Shown in pieces: positions 9,044 through 18,207 of a stretch of 64,000 nt of DNA. Where the stretch lies: NCBI RefSeq assembly GCF_900100185.1, contig NZ_FNEN01000003.1, forward strand, positions 141,012 through 205,011, given 5' to 3'. The stretch is from Natribacillus halophilus (GTDB lineage Bacteria > Bacillota > Bacilli > Bacillales > Marinococcaceae). The position numbers were made by a program, and so were the translations under genes. Every line of letters begins with the position of its first letter. Position 1 is the first letter of the stretch. The notes beneath the pieces are model-generated. The model was not told the DNA's origin, searched no databases, and saw only the letters and a list, made by a program, of their open reading frames with translations.

Positions 9044-9913
9044 ATGAACAGCGCGAGATGTATCCATGATTTGAAATCTTCACTGGGAGAAGGGCCGGTA
9101 TGGAATCACGGCGAGCAAGCGTTATACTGGGTCGACATCAATGGCCAAATCATTTATAAATGGCAGTCTGACGAAGAGGAACCCCACGCTTACCACCTTC
9201 CGGAAAAAGTAGGCTGCCTGTCCATGCGCGAACGCGGAGGCCTTTTGCTCGGAATGGAAAATGGGTTTTTCTTTTTCGACGAGACCACGGAAGCATTAAC
9301 GGCGATTACCGACCCTGAACCCGACCAGCCTGATCAGCGTTTCAATGATGGAAAGCCTGATCCCGTCGGCCGCTTTTACGCCGGTACCATGTCTCCGGAA
9401 AAGGGAGGGGCTGCTTTTTACCGCCTGGATACGGACCTGGAAGTAAAGCGAATGTTCGGGGGCGTTACGACTTCCAACGGGCTGGCGTGGAACCTCGATG
9501 AAACGAAACTTTATTATATTGACACGCCCACGAAGAAAGTGAGCGTGTTTGACTATGAACGTTCAAGTGGGGTTGTGAGCAATGGACAAACGTGCATCAC
9601 CGTTCCCGAGGGCATAGGAAAGCCTGATGGGATGACGATAGATGAAGAAGACATGCTCTGGATTGCTTTTTTCGGCGGTAGTATCGTCGGCCGTTTTAAT
9701 CCTGACACCGGTGAATGGCTGGAAACGATCGATGTCCCCGCGAGCCAGGTGACGAGCTGCACATTCGGAGGTCCCGACTTAAAAACGCTATATATCACCA
9801 CCGCACGGAAAAACTTAACCGCCACCGATTTGGAAAAGGAGCCTTTAGCCGGGGGACTGTTCGCCTATGAAACGAACGTACGGGGTCTGCCGGCGTATAC
9901 GTTTCTGGGGTAA
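9044..9913 (+). CDS. SMP-30/gluconolactonase-family protein
   Basis: A 289-residue six-bladed beta-propeller lactonase related to regucalcin. The divalent-metal ligands of the family are in place: Glu16 (LGEGPVW), Asn101 (RFNDG), Asn145 (SNGLAW) and Asp195 (KPDG). Such enzymes hydrolyse aldonolactones, including gluconolactone, to sugar acids. Coupled with the hydroxyacid dehydrogenase upstream, a pathway from lactone to sugar acid to keto acid is plausible but unproven. It is the last gene of this run; a strong terminator follows. Confidence 0.88.
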   Translation: MNSARCIHDLKSSLGEGPVWNHGEQALYWVDINGQIIYKWQSDEEEPHAYHLPEKVGCLSMRERGGLLLGMENGFFFFDETTEALTAITDPEPDQPDQRFNDGKPDPVGRFYAGTMSPEKGGAAFYRLDTDLEVKRMFGGVTTSNGLAWNLDETKLYYIDTPTKKVSVFDYERSSGVVSNGQTCITVPEGIGKPDGMTIDEEDMLWIAFFGGSIVGRFNPDTGEWLETIDVPASQVTSCTFGGPDLKTLYITTARKNLTATDLEKEPLAGGLFAYETNVRGLPAYTFLG

Positions 9914-9974
9914 CGCTTTATCAAGTGAAGTCAGGGGCCCGTTTCTTATTTCAATTCCGATTGCTCCAAATGTA

Positions 9975-10004
9975 AAAAGCACCTGTTTACGGACAGGTGC
10001 TTTT
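9975..10004. terminator. Bidirectional terminator
   Basis: AAAAGCACCTGT and ACAGGTGCTTTT form a perfect 12-bp stem with a 6-nt loop. A/T-rich ends on both sides let it serve the SMP-30 gene (plus) and the convergent flavoprotein gene (minus). Confidence 0.85.
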
Positions 10005-10013
10005 CTGAATCCA

Positions 10014-11684
10014 TCAAGGATCACTTTTTTCAGCCATATGAGTTGCTGCAGCATAACCGAATACCATAGATGCACCTATGGTTGCGCCTGGTCCGGGGTA
10101 AGTTTCTCCCATGACTGAGGCCGTGCAGTTCCCGGTGGCATACAAGCCTTTGATTGTTCCCCCTTCTTTATTGACGACTCCCCCTGATTCATCGATGACA
10201 AAACCGCCTTTTGTTCCGATATCTCCCGGATATACAGGCATGGCATAATAGGGGCCCTTATTGAGCGGAGCCAAATTCGGATTTTTCAATGTGGGATCGC
10301 CATAATATTGGTCATACGCACTCTTGCCGCGTTGAAAATCTTCATCAACGCCATTAGTGGCAAAAGTGTTAAAACTCTCTATCGTTGCCGCTAAATTCTC
10401 TGGAGGGACGTCGATTTTCTCTGCTAATTCAGCTGGGGTGTCGGCTGCTTTGGCATATCCCTCCTCAAACCACACTTTCGGAAAAGATTGAAAAGGCATG
10501 ATGCCAAATATAAGATAACGATTCTTCACACGCTTATCCAATATAATCCAAGATGGAATCGTTGAAGCGTTTTCTGTGTTATTTTCATACATTTTATCAA
10601 CAAATTCATGATAGGGAACCGATTCATTAATGTAACGTTCCCCATTATGATTGACGATAATTAATCCTGGTGTGGACCGTTCTGCGACTGGCATGAATGC
10701 CGAAGATCCAGGTGGTGCTGAGGTAGGGGTCCCCCACATTTTATTCATCAGATCTATTTTTCCTCCTACTTTCACCCCTGCCTCAATGACATCTCCTACT
10801 TGTCCTTCAGATGCTAATGTCCATTCGGCGCTCGTTGGATGTAGCAAATACTTCTCCCGTAGTTCCTGGTTATGGGAAAAACCACCAGAAGCAAAAACAA
10901 CACCATGGCGAGCTTGGATGTTAATTTTTTGCCCATCTTTCTCAGCAATGATCCCTGTTACTTGACCATTTTCATATACGAGATCGTTAAACGGTGTCGA
11001 CAACCAAACTTCACCTTCTACTGCTTTCAGTGAGGCATACAGTCGAGCGACAAGTGCCTCACCCAATGTCGTAGGCTTATACGAAGTCAGTAGTGTACGT
11101 ATGAGACGTAACCCTACTTTCAATGCTTTAACTTTGCCAATCCACGTGCGTGTAATCATATTTACTTTATGAAATTCGGTTGATTTAAGTACCATACCTT
11201 TTGTCGGCAATCCAGACGGCCTTAAATGATTGATATCTTCGCCCAAATTGCGCAGGTCAAAAAGTTGGGCTTCTACTGCTCGGCCAGCGGCCAATCCCCC
11301 CGGCAATTCCGGATAATAGTCGGAGTATTTTGGTGTATACTCCCATTTGAAATATCGGGCATGATCGTATAAATACTGTACCATTTCCGACCCTTTCGAC
11401 AAATATGCGTTTTTTAATGAGTCTGGCACACGGTCCCCTATAGTGGAATCAAGATAAGTCTTAGCTTGTTCATACGTATCTTCAACCCCGGCCTCTTGTA
11501 GATACAAGTTGTTTGGAACCCAAATCGTTCCACCCGATCTTGATGTTGATCCACCGAAAAGCTCCGTTTTTTCAATGACGATAGCTGATAAACCACGTAA
11601 GCGTGCGGTTAGTGCAGTTGTTAACCCTCCGGCTCCCGATCCGACTACGACGACATCATATTGTTCATCCCAATGCTGAGCCAT
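10014..11684 (-). CDS. KstD-like FAD-dependent dehydrogenase
   Basis: A 556-residue flavoprotein of the fumarate-reductase/3-ketosteroid-dehydrogenase family. The FAD motif GSGAGG is at residues 15-20, followed by FGGSTSRSGGTIW. The C-terminus has GPYYAMPVYPGDIGTKGG and a TYPGPGATIG segment, the region that holds the second active-site Tyr and Gly in 3-ketosteroid delta-1-dehydrogenases. Members introduce double bonds next to a ketone. The true substrate may be another cyclic ketone. It is the last gene of the minus-strand run that starts with the Baeyer-Villiger monooxygenase, after a 132-nt gap. Confidence 0.82.
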   Translation of the reverse strand: MAQHWDEQYDVVVVGSGAGGLTTALTARLRGLSAIVIEKTELFGGSTSRSGGTIWVPNNLYLQEAGVEDTYEQAKTYLDSTIGDRVPDSLKNAYLSKGSEMVQYLYDHARYFKWEYTPKYSDYYPELPGGLAAGRAVEAQLFDLRNLGEDINHLRPSGLPTKGMVLKSTEFHKVNMITRTWIGKVKALKVGLRLIRTLLTSYKPTTLGEALVARLYASLKAVEGEVWLSTPFNDLVYENGQVTGIIAEKDGQKINIQARHGVVFASGGFSHNQELREKYLLHPTSAEWTLASEGQVGDVIEAGVKVGGKIDLMNKMWGTPTSAPPGSSAFMPVAERSTPGLIIVNHNGERYINESVPYHEFVDKMYENNTENASTIPSWIILDKRVKNRYLIFGIMPFQSFPKVWFEEGYAKAADTPAELAEKIDVPPENLAATIESFNTFATNGVDEDFQRGKSAYDQYYGDPTLKNPNLAPLNKGPYYAMPVYPGDIGTKGGFVIDESGGVVNKEGGTIKGLYATGNCTASVMGETYPGPGATIGASMVFGYAAATHMAEKSDP

Positions 11685-11816
11685 CGCTACATATCTCCTT
11701 TATTATCGCTCGTGTTTGGCAAGCTGTATAGTACATATTTCGCACTACACAGCTCCTTACATATATCTTACAGATCTATTAATATTTTAATTTGGTGGAA
11801 ATGAGTGTAATACCTA

Positions 11817-12749
11817 TCATTTTTGCATAGCTTGTTGTAAAGCACGAACATATTCCGTTTCAGCACGCTGACTGACTTCAGCTTGAGGAATATAGCCTTC
11901 AAATCCGTGGAAGCACCCCGGATATAGGTGAAATTCAGTTGGGACACCAGCCCGGTTCAGCCTTGCCACATAATCGATCGTTTCATCTCGGAACGGGTCT
12001 AATTCCCCCACACAAGTATATGTTGGAGGCAGTCCTGATAAATCAGTTGCACGAGCTGGAGCTGCATAAGGTGAGATTTCTTCCTTATTATCTGCTCCTA
12101 AGTACATGTCCCATGCTTTAATATTTAAATCTCTATTCCACACCCTTTCATCCGTTATTTCATAACTTGAAGGAGTCGTGTTACGATCATCAATCATGGG
12201 ATAAAGTGGCATTTGGAATGAAATTGAAGGGCCTTCACGATCCCTGGCCAATAGTGAGACAGCAGCTGTTAACCCTCCACCGGCACTTACACCGCCAACA
12301 GCGAGACGCGTAGGATCTATCCACAGTTCATCTGCATTTTCGGAAAGCCATTTCAAAGCTGCATAGCAATCGTCCACAGGAACTGGGAACGGACTTTCAG
12401 GTGCTAATCGATAATCTACTGATACGACGATACAATCCGCTTCCGTAACAAAGCGCTGACATAAACTATCATGCATTTCGGGGCTACCGAGGATATATCC
12501 GCCCCCATGAATCCAAAGGAGCCCGGCAAGGGTTTCATTTTTCATGGCAGGTTCATAAATTCTCACACGAATATCATCTGCCCCTTCAACACTTGGAATA
12601 AACCTGTCTGTTATTGAAACAGATTGATTTACAGGCGTTGCCATAGCCATTTCCAGCATTGCGGCTCTAACCTCTTCTAATTGGTCAAAATGCATTGCAG
12701 GCATTTCAGAAAATATAGGTCTTAAAGTAGGATGAACTTTCGATTCCAT
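11817..12749 (-). CDS. HSL-family alpha/beta hydrolase (esterase)
   Basis: A 310-residue esterase of the hormone-sensitive-lipase (family IV) group. The oxyanion-hole HGGG is at residues 81-84, the nucleophile Ser155 sits in GVSAGG, and the C-terminal Asp (GELDPFRDE) and His (GCFHGFE) complete the triad. Next to a Baeyer-Villiger monooxygenase, the expected role is hydrolysis of the ester made from a ketone, a known pairing in ketone catabolism. It follows the SDR gene by 22 nt, so they are cotranscribed. Confidence 0.88.
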   Translation of the reverse strand: MESKVHPTLRPIFSEMPAMHFDQLEEVRAAMLEMAMATPVNQSVSITDRFIPSVEGADDIRVRIYEPAMKNETLAGLLWIHGGGYILGSPEMHDSLCQRFVTEADCIVVSVDYRLAPESPFPVPVDDCYAALKWLSENADELWIDPTRLAVGGVSAGGGLTAAVSLLARDREGPSISFQMPLYPMIDDRNTTPSSYEITDERVWNRDLNIKAWDMYLGADNKEEISPYAAPARATDLSGLPPTYTCVGELDPFRDETIDYVARLNRAGVPTEFHLYPGCFHGFEGYIPQAEVSQRAETEYVRALQQAMQK

Positions 12750-12771
12750 TATAACGCCTCCCTAAATCTGT

Positions 12772-13503
12772 TTAAACTGCCAGCCCTCCGTCGACAGGCA
12801 TTACAACACCGTTCACGTAAGAAGCTTCGTCCGAGAATAAAAATGATACAACTGAAGCGATTTCGTCGGCAGTTGCTGTACGCTGCATTGGGCTGGAGTT
12901 TTCTGAATCGTCAACCATTCCGTCTGTCATCGTAGTTTTTACGGCACCGGGGCAAACGGCGTTTACTCGAATACCTTGTGAACCATACTCATTGGCGGCT
13001 GTTAACGTCATACCGGCTAAAGCATGTTTTGTTGCCCCGTAAACACCAAGATACGGCTCGGCCCGTATGCCAGCATGGGAAGAACCATTAACGATCGAAC
13101 CGGATTGCTGCTGGGCCATCATCTCAAGAACGTATTTCAAACCGAGAAAAGCCCCTTTTAAATTGACAGCCATAACCTGATCAAATTCTGCTTCTTCTAC
13201 TCCATGAAGCAAGGAAGGTTTCTGCAAGATTCCGGCATTGTTGTGAAAAAAGTCAATTCTACCAAACTTCTCCTTTGCCTCCTTGACATATCGCTTGACA
13301 TCTTCCGCCTTCGATACGTCTGCCAAAAACCCGTGAGCTTCAATGCCCTTCCGTTTAACCTCATCAACGGTTTTATCCAGTGTTTTTTCATTAAAATCGA
13401 GCAATAAGAGTTTTACACCTTGAGAGCCCAATTTCTCTGCTGTTGCTCATCCAATTCCGCTTCCTGCACCTGTAATAATTGTTGTTTTTCCTTCGACATT
13501 CAT
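12772..13503 (-). pseudogene. Short-chain dehydrogenase with in-frame stop
   Basis: Reading from ATG at 13503, the frame gives a normal SDR start (ITGAGSGIG), then TGA at 13449-13447, then continues in the same frame for about 220 residues to a normal end (VMPVDGG). The lost codon sits directly after GxxxGxG, where CGA (Arg) would be usual, so one C-to-T change explains it. The catalytic Tyr-Lys (YGATKHA) and NNAG are intact. Restart at the internal ATG (13431) would lack the cofactor site. It would have oxidised an alcohol to the ketone used by the adjacent monooxygenase. A sequencing error is possible. Confidence 0.85.
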
Positions 13504-13540
13504 TTCTCTGGCCACTCTTTCTGATTTAATCTATATAACT

Positions 13541-15208
13541 CTATTCCGTTGTGACATGGTTTTTTTCAATGTTACGCATTTCTTTTTTATACATCCAAAA
13601 ACCTTCGTAACCGTTCGCAGCAACTTCATTACATTTCTGCCGGTATATCGGGAAACCTGCGAGATAAATCGGGAATCTACCACTCGGCTTACCGGCGATA
13701 TTAGCACCCGTGTACCATGATTCTGTCTTGGGGAAAAGCGTTGCCTGAGCTACTTCATTACAATGTTCACTCCATGCCTCTTCCGCCTCTTCCTTTGCCT
13801 CAATTTTTTCAATCTCATGATCAGAAAGATATTGAATACAATTCGCGATCCAATTAACATGTTGTTCAATAGCCGTAGGCACGTTGGCTAGTACAGAAGG
13901 GCTTTCAGGCCCGGTAATCATGAAAAAGTTTGGGAAGCCGGCGGTGGTCATTCCTAGATACGTTCTCGTCTCTGCACCATCCTTCCATTTTTCCTTGAGT
14001 GTTGTCCCATCTTCTCCATGAATATCAATCTTAAACAAGGGACCTGTCATTCCATCATAGCCGGTAGCAAAAACTAGAATATCCAGGTCGTATTCAGCCT
14101 CTGCGGTTCTCACACCACTGGGCGTCACCTCCTCAACCGGGTCTTTTTTCACATCTAACAAAGTGACATTGTCACGGTTATACGTTTCATAATAATAAGT
14201 ATCCAAGATAGGCCTTTTGGTCGCATAATAGTGTGTTGGTAACAACTTCTCGGCTACTTCAGGGTCATGGACGGTTTCGCGTATTTTGTTTCGGATGAAC
14301 TCGGAAGCGGTTTCGTTGGATTCTTCTGAAAAAAGTAAATCGTTATAAGTTGCTGCTGCAAACCCTTCTCCTCCTTTCTGCCAGGCATCCTCGTATACTT
14401 TTCGACGCTCTTCCGGCGTATCTTCCAGTGCCGAACGATTATGTGGCACAAAAGGAAGGGCACCCCAGGAATTATACATTTTTCTCTTAATTTCATTGTA
14501 ATTTTCTTTTGTCTGCCGTATGAAATTCGGATCATACGCATGGTTTCTTGCAGGGACAGCATACTGTGGGGTTCTCTGAAAGACAGTGAGGTGACTTGCT
14601 TCTTGAGCAATGACCGGAATAGATTGAACACCACTTGAACCTGTACCGATGACGCCAACCCGCTTACCATCAAATTTTACTTTTTCATGCGGCCAGTTTC
14701 CGGTATGGTACCACTCGCCCTCGAAAGAGTCTAAACCTTTAAAATCAGGGATATTAGTCGCGGAGAGGCACCCTACACCTGTAATAAGGTATTTAGCCGA
14801 TATGCTGGTATCATCGTTCAAGTAAATTTGCCATCTGTTATGTTCATTATCAAAATGTGCAGCAGTGACGCGTGTTTTGAACTGGATATCCTGACGTAGG
14901 TCGAATTTGTCTGCCATATAATTGAGATAACTTAAGATTTCCGGTTGCTCTGGGTATCTGGAAGACCATGTCCATTCTTGAAGAAGCTCATCAGAAAAAG
15001 TATAGTTGTAATATATGCTTTCCGAATCACAGCGCGCACCGGGATAACGACTCCAATACCATACACCGCCAACGTTCTCGCCTTCCTCATACGCGCGGGT
15101 TGAAAAACCATCCTCACGAAAACGATAAAGCGCATACAATCCTGCAAAACCAGCGCCGATGACAACTACATCCAAGCTAGTGGCCTGAGTTTTATCGTGA
15201 GATGCCAT
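13541..15208 (-). CDS. Baeyer-Villiger monooxygenase
   Basis: A 555-residue FAD/NADPH enzyme. The first Rossmann motif GAGFAG is at residues 18-23, the type I Baeyer-Villiger fingerprint FxGxxxHTxxWP at 162-173 (FEGEWYHTGNWP), and the second dinucleotide motif GTGSSG at 188-193. It inserts oxygen next to a carbonyl, turning ketones into esters or lactones; cyclohexanone-type monooxygenases have this length. The ATG at 15208 is chosen because GGAGGGAG lies 8 nt upstream; an ATG 18 nt earlier would put that sequence inside the gene. It heads the SDR-esterase-KstD run and is divergent from a LuxR-type gene. Confidence 0.9.
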   Translation of the reverse strand: MASHDKTQATSLDVVVIGAGFAGLYALYRFREDGFSTRAYEEGENVGGVWYWSRYPGARCDSESIYYNYTFSDELLQEWTWSSRYPEQPEILSYLNYMADKFDLRQDIQFKTRVTAAHFDNEHNRWQIYLNDDTSISAKYLITGVGCLSATNIPDFKGLDSFEGEWYHTGNWPHEKVKFDGKRVGVIGTGSSGVQSIPVIAQEASHLTVFQRTPQYAVPARNHAYDPNFIRQTKENYNEIKRKMYNSWGALPFVPHNRSALEDTPEERRKVYEDAWQKGGEGFAAATYNDLLFSEESNETASEFIRNKIRETVHDPEVAEKLLPTHYYATKRPILDTYYYETYNRDNVTLLDVKKDPVEEVTPSGVRTAEAEYDLDILVFATGYDGMTGPLFKIDIHGEDGTTLKEKWKDGAETRTYLGMTTAGFPNFFMITGPESPSVLANVPTAIEQHVNWIANCIQYLSDHEIEKIEAKEEAEEAWSEHCNEVAQATLFPKTESWYTGANIAGKPSGRFPIYLAGFPIYRQKCNEVAANGYEGFWMYKKEMRNIEKNHVTTE

Positions 15209-15330
15209 TTTTATTTCTCCCTCCATAAATATAGTCCATTTTCAAAGTCTATTTTAATCATAAATATTTTCCCATTATTTGAACATTCCCTATTTTGTAT
15301 GTATAATTTCCTCTAAAAGAAGGTGTTTTT

Positions 15331-16023
15331 ATGATACCCGAATATCTCCTTCAGGAACAACTTAGAAAGGTAGAAACTACTCTCAGTCATGAAGAGAAAC
15401 TGTATAAAATCCTGGAAGTGTATATGGAGAACTTTCCCGTTTTGAATTCATTTTTATCAAGATATTCACCTCTCGGATATTTTGGGGAAGGTATTATTTC
15501 ACTAACCTCAAACCGTTTTGAAAATATAAGTTATATGAGGGACGATATTCGGTCATTGCCCGTAATTTTCTCAGCCATTCGTGAAAGAAAAGCTAAATAT
15601 TCTTCAGGTGTCGAATTTCTGAAACAGACGAGCAGTAAATACATTTCCCATGACCTTTCCGTCGTCGTTGTGCCAATTTGTTTCGATTCAGCCGTCATCG
15701 GATTTATTTGCTCAACAGAGCTTGAAAAAGGGACGACCATTGATGAAAAAATGCTTTCAACACTCACTCTTTATGGAAAACTGGTTGGACAGTTTCTCGA
15801 GAGCTCCGACAGTGTTATAGATGATGCACAAGTATTAAGCAAAAGAGAATTAGAAGTGATGAGAAGAATTTCTTGGGGAGAAAACACAAAAGAAATCGCT
15901 GACAGAATAAATATCAGTGAGGTAACCGTAAAACAATATGTTAAATCCGCAAGAGGAAAGCTTGGGGCTCAAAATCGTTCTCATGCCGTCGGGGAACTGT
16001 TTAGAAAAGGAATTATTAAGTGA
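15331..16023 (+). CDS. LuxR-type transcriptional regulator
   Basis: A 230-residue regulator with a C-terminal LuxR/GerE helix-turn-helix (about residues 170-225: LSKRELEVM, then the recognition region ISEVTVKQYVKSA). The N-terminal 150 residues are probably a GAF-like sensor, as in XRE/LuxR regulators of monooxygenase clusters. It is transcribed away from the Baeyer-Villiger operon across a 122-nt shared promoter region, so it most likely activates that operon in response to the substrate. Codon use and base composition of this area look more AT-rich than the genes at 7-10 kb. A hairpin terminator follows. Confidence 0.82.
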   Translation: MIPEYLLQEQLRKVETTLSHEEKLYKILEVYMENFPVLNSFLSRYSPLGYFGEGIISLTSNRFENISYMRDDIRSLPVIFSAIRERKAKYSSGVEFLKQTSSKYISHDLSVVVVPICFDSAVIGFICSTELEKGTTIDEKMLSTLTLYGKLVGQFLESSDSVIDDAQVLSKRELEVMRRISWGENTKEIADRINISEVTVKQYVKSARGKLGAQNRSHAVGELFRKGIIK

Positions 16024-16030
16024 ATAAATC

Positions 16031-16062
16031 AAACCCGCATTTCACATCGATAATGCGGGTTT
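16031..16062. terminator. Bidirectional terminator
   Basis: AAACCCGCATT pairs with AATGCGGGTTT (11 bp, 10-nt loop) between the convergent LuxR-type and Gfo/Idh/MocA genes. T-runs are short on both sides. Confidence 0.65.
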
Positions 16063-16084
16063 AACGTTGATTCCCTTCAATCGT

Positions 16085-17221
16085 TTAATCATTACTCTTT
16101 TCTACAATTTCCCATGTCCGGGTTTTCACGGAATTCTCGACAGCTTCCAGAACTTGTTGACAACGTAATCCGTCTTCAAAATTTGGATAAACAGGGTGTT
16201 CGCGTGTGATCGCGTTTGCAAGATCATTGGCCTGGTGTGTAAAAGTATGTTCATACCCTATTAAATGACCGGGCGGCCACCATGCCTTCATATAATCGTG
16301 AGCATCTGGTTCGGTCACAAGAATGGTTTTATATCCCTGTATATGTTCTTCATCTTCGTTTGAAAAAAATTGCAGCTCATTCATGCTTTTAAAGTCGAAA
16401 ACGATCGATCCCCCGGACCCATTAATCTCTATATACTTTTTATTCTTGCGGCCGGTAGCATAACGGGTCGCCTCAAAGCTGCCTACAGCCCCATTGTCAA
16501 ATCGAGCCATAAAAAGTGTGGTATCATCGACGGTTACATCCCTTTTACCCTCATCACTATCGACAGGACGTTCTTTTACAAATGTTTCAGACAAGCCGAT
16601 GACTTCAGCAAATTCACCGACAAGATAACGGGCCAGATCCACAATATGGGCGTTTAAGTCCCCGTGTGCTCCGGAACCGGCTACATTTTTGTCTAATCGC
16701 CAGGCAAAAGGAGATTGGGGATCGGCAAGCCAATCCTGTAAATAGTGCGCGCGTATATGATAAACGTCCCCGATCCGCCCTTCAGAGAGCAAGCGTTTAG
16801 CCAAGGCAATGGCAGGTATGCGACGATAGTTAAAACTAACCATATGTTGCACACCGGCTTCTGTAACCGCCTGCAACATTTCTTTTGCATCACTTACACT
16901 TAATGCCATCGGCTTTTCGGTTAAAACATGCTTGCCTGCTTTCGCAGCCGCAATCGCAATATCTTTATGCGTATTACTCGGTGTACCGATATCGATAAGA
17001 TCAATGTCGTCGCGTTCGATAACGGAGCGCCAATCCGTTTCATAAGACTCCCAACCGTACGTATGAGCCGCCGACTTTACACTTTTTTCGTTTCTGCCGC
17101 AGATCACTTTTAATTGATAAGGAGCTTGTGGTTCGAAATAAAAGTTGGTGTTTCTATAGGCTTGCGTATGGGCTTTTCCCATAAATTTGTAGCCGATCAA
17201 TCCGACTTTGATATCACTCAA
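16085..17221 (-). CDS. Gfo/Idh/MocA-family oxidoreductase
   Basis: A 378-residue NAD(P)-dependent sugar or inositol dehydrogenase. The N-terminal Rossmann fold starts GLIGYKFMGKAH, and the catalytic EKP is present (LTEKPMAL). The C-terminal half is the usual substrate-binding alpha/beta domain. It is the last gene of a minus-strand run with a sugar ABC transporter, 13 nt behind the permease gene, so it probably oxidises the imported sugar. The exact sugar is not deducible. Confidence 0.87.
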   Translation of the reverse strand: MSDIKVGLIGYKFMGKAHTQAYRNTNFYFEPQAPYQLKVICGRNEKSVKSAAHTYGWESYETDWRSVIERDDIDLIDIGTPSNTHKDIAIAAAKAGKHVLTEKPMALSVSDAKEMLQAVTEAGVQHMVSFNYRRIPAIALAKRLLSEGRIGDVYHIRAHYLQDWLADPQSPFAWRLDKNVAGSGAHGDLNAHIVDLARYLVGEFAEVIGLSETFVKERPVDSDEGKRDVTVDDTTLFMARFDNGAVGSFEATRYATGRKNKKYIEINGSGGSIVFDFKSMNELQFFSNEDEEHIQGYKTILVTEPDAHDYMKAWWPPGHLIGYEHTFTHQANDLANAITREHPVYPNFEDGLRCQQVLEAVENSVKTRTWEIVEKSND

Positions 17222-17234
17222 AAGACCACCTCAT

Positions 17235-18206
17235 TTATTCTCTCTTTTGAAATACAACAGCAATAATAATCACTAATCCAGTGACAAAGCCTTGCAAGTA
17301 CGGAGAAACATTCATTAAGTTCATCATGTTATTCAAAATACCCAAGATTAGCACGCCAAAAAGTGTTCCGACCACTTTCCCGCGTCCTCCGGTCATGCGT
17401 GTGCCGCCGATGATAACGGCAGCGATCGCATCCAACTCATAGAGCTGCCCGGAACTGGAGGAAGAAATGGAATTCAGGCGGGATGTCTCGATGATTGCCG
17501 CAACGCTTACGAGCATCCCCGCCAGGGTATAAACGGCCATTTTTATCCGATCTACCCGGATCCCTGACAAAAGCGCCCCTTTTTCATTACTGCCAATCGC
17601 ATACACATAGCGGCCGAAACGTGTTTGATGCAATAAGATAAAAACGAGCACCGCCATCAATCCGAAAATAAAAATCGGCGATTGTACCGCGCCGATACTG
17701 CTGTTTGAAATGGCGCTAAACCCTTCTACTTCCCCGGAAATGCTACCGCCATCTGATGTATATAAAGCAATCGAGCGGGCGGCAGCCATCATCCCCAGCG
17801 TGGCAATAAAGGCAGCAATCTTTAATTTTGCGACCATAAACCCGTTAAGAAAACCTGTGAATGCGCCAACGGCCAAAGCCGTTATAATCGCAATAAAAAT
17901 ACTTCCGGAAGCATTTAAGGCGATCACCGAAAATACACCGACTAAGGCCAAAACCGACCCCACGGATAAATCTATCCCGCCTGACAGCATAATCATCGTC
18001 ATGCCTAAAGCGATGACACCGATAATGGACACTTGCATTAAGATATTCATGAGATTGCTGAATTCCAGAAATCTCGGACTCAAGATGGACGAAACAACAA
18101 ACAGAATCAAAAAGGCGATAATCACGCTGTATTCTGTCCATATCCACGAAAGGCGGCTATTCCATTTTGTCGATCTTTTGGCTCGTTCGAATTCCGGTTC
18201 TGCCAT
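17235..18206 (-). CDS. Rbs-type sugar ABC transporter permease
   Basis: A 323-residue inner-membrane permease of the RbsC/BPD_transp_2 family with about eight to ten transmembrane helices, including the conserved ALGMTMIMLSGGIDLSVG and GGTRMTGGRG segments. The start is set at ATG 18206, one base after the ATPase stop, with AAGGGGG 7 nt upstream; an ATG at 18236 lies inside the ATPase gene and has no such site. It should work with the ATPase and binding protein encoded just upstream. Confidence 0.88.
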   Translation of the reverse strand: MAEPEFERAKRSTKWNSRLSWIWTEYSVIIAFLILFVVSSILSPRFLEFSNLMNILMQVSIIGVIALGMTMIMLSGGIDLSVGSVLALVGVFSVIALNASGSIFIAIITALAVGAFTGFLNGFMVAKLKIAAFIATLGMMAAARSIALYTSDGGSISGEVEGFSAISNSSIGAVQSPIFIFGLMAVLVFILLHQTRFGRYVYAIGSNEKGALLSGIRVDRIKMAVYTLAGMLVSVAAIIETSRLNSISSSSSGQLYELDAIAAVIIGGTRMTGGRGKVVGTLFGVLILGILNNMMNLMNVSPYLQGFVTGLVIIIAVVFQKRE

Positions 18207-18207
18207 G

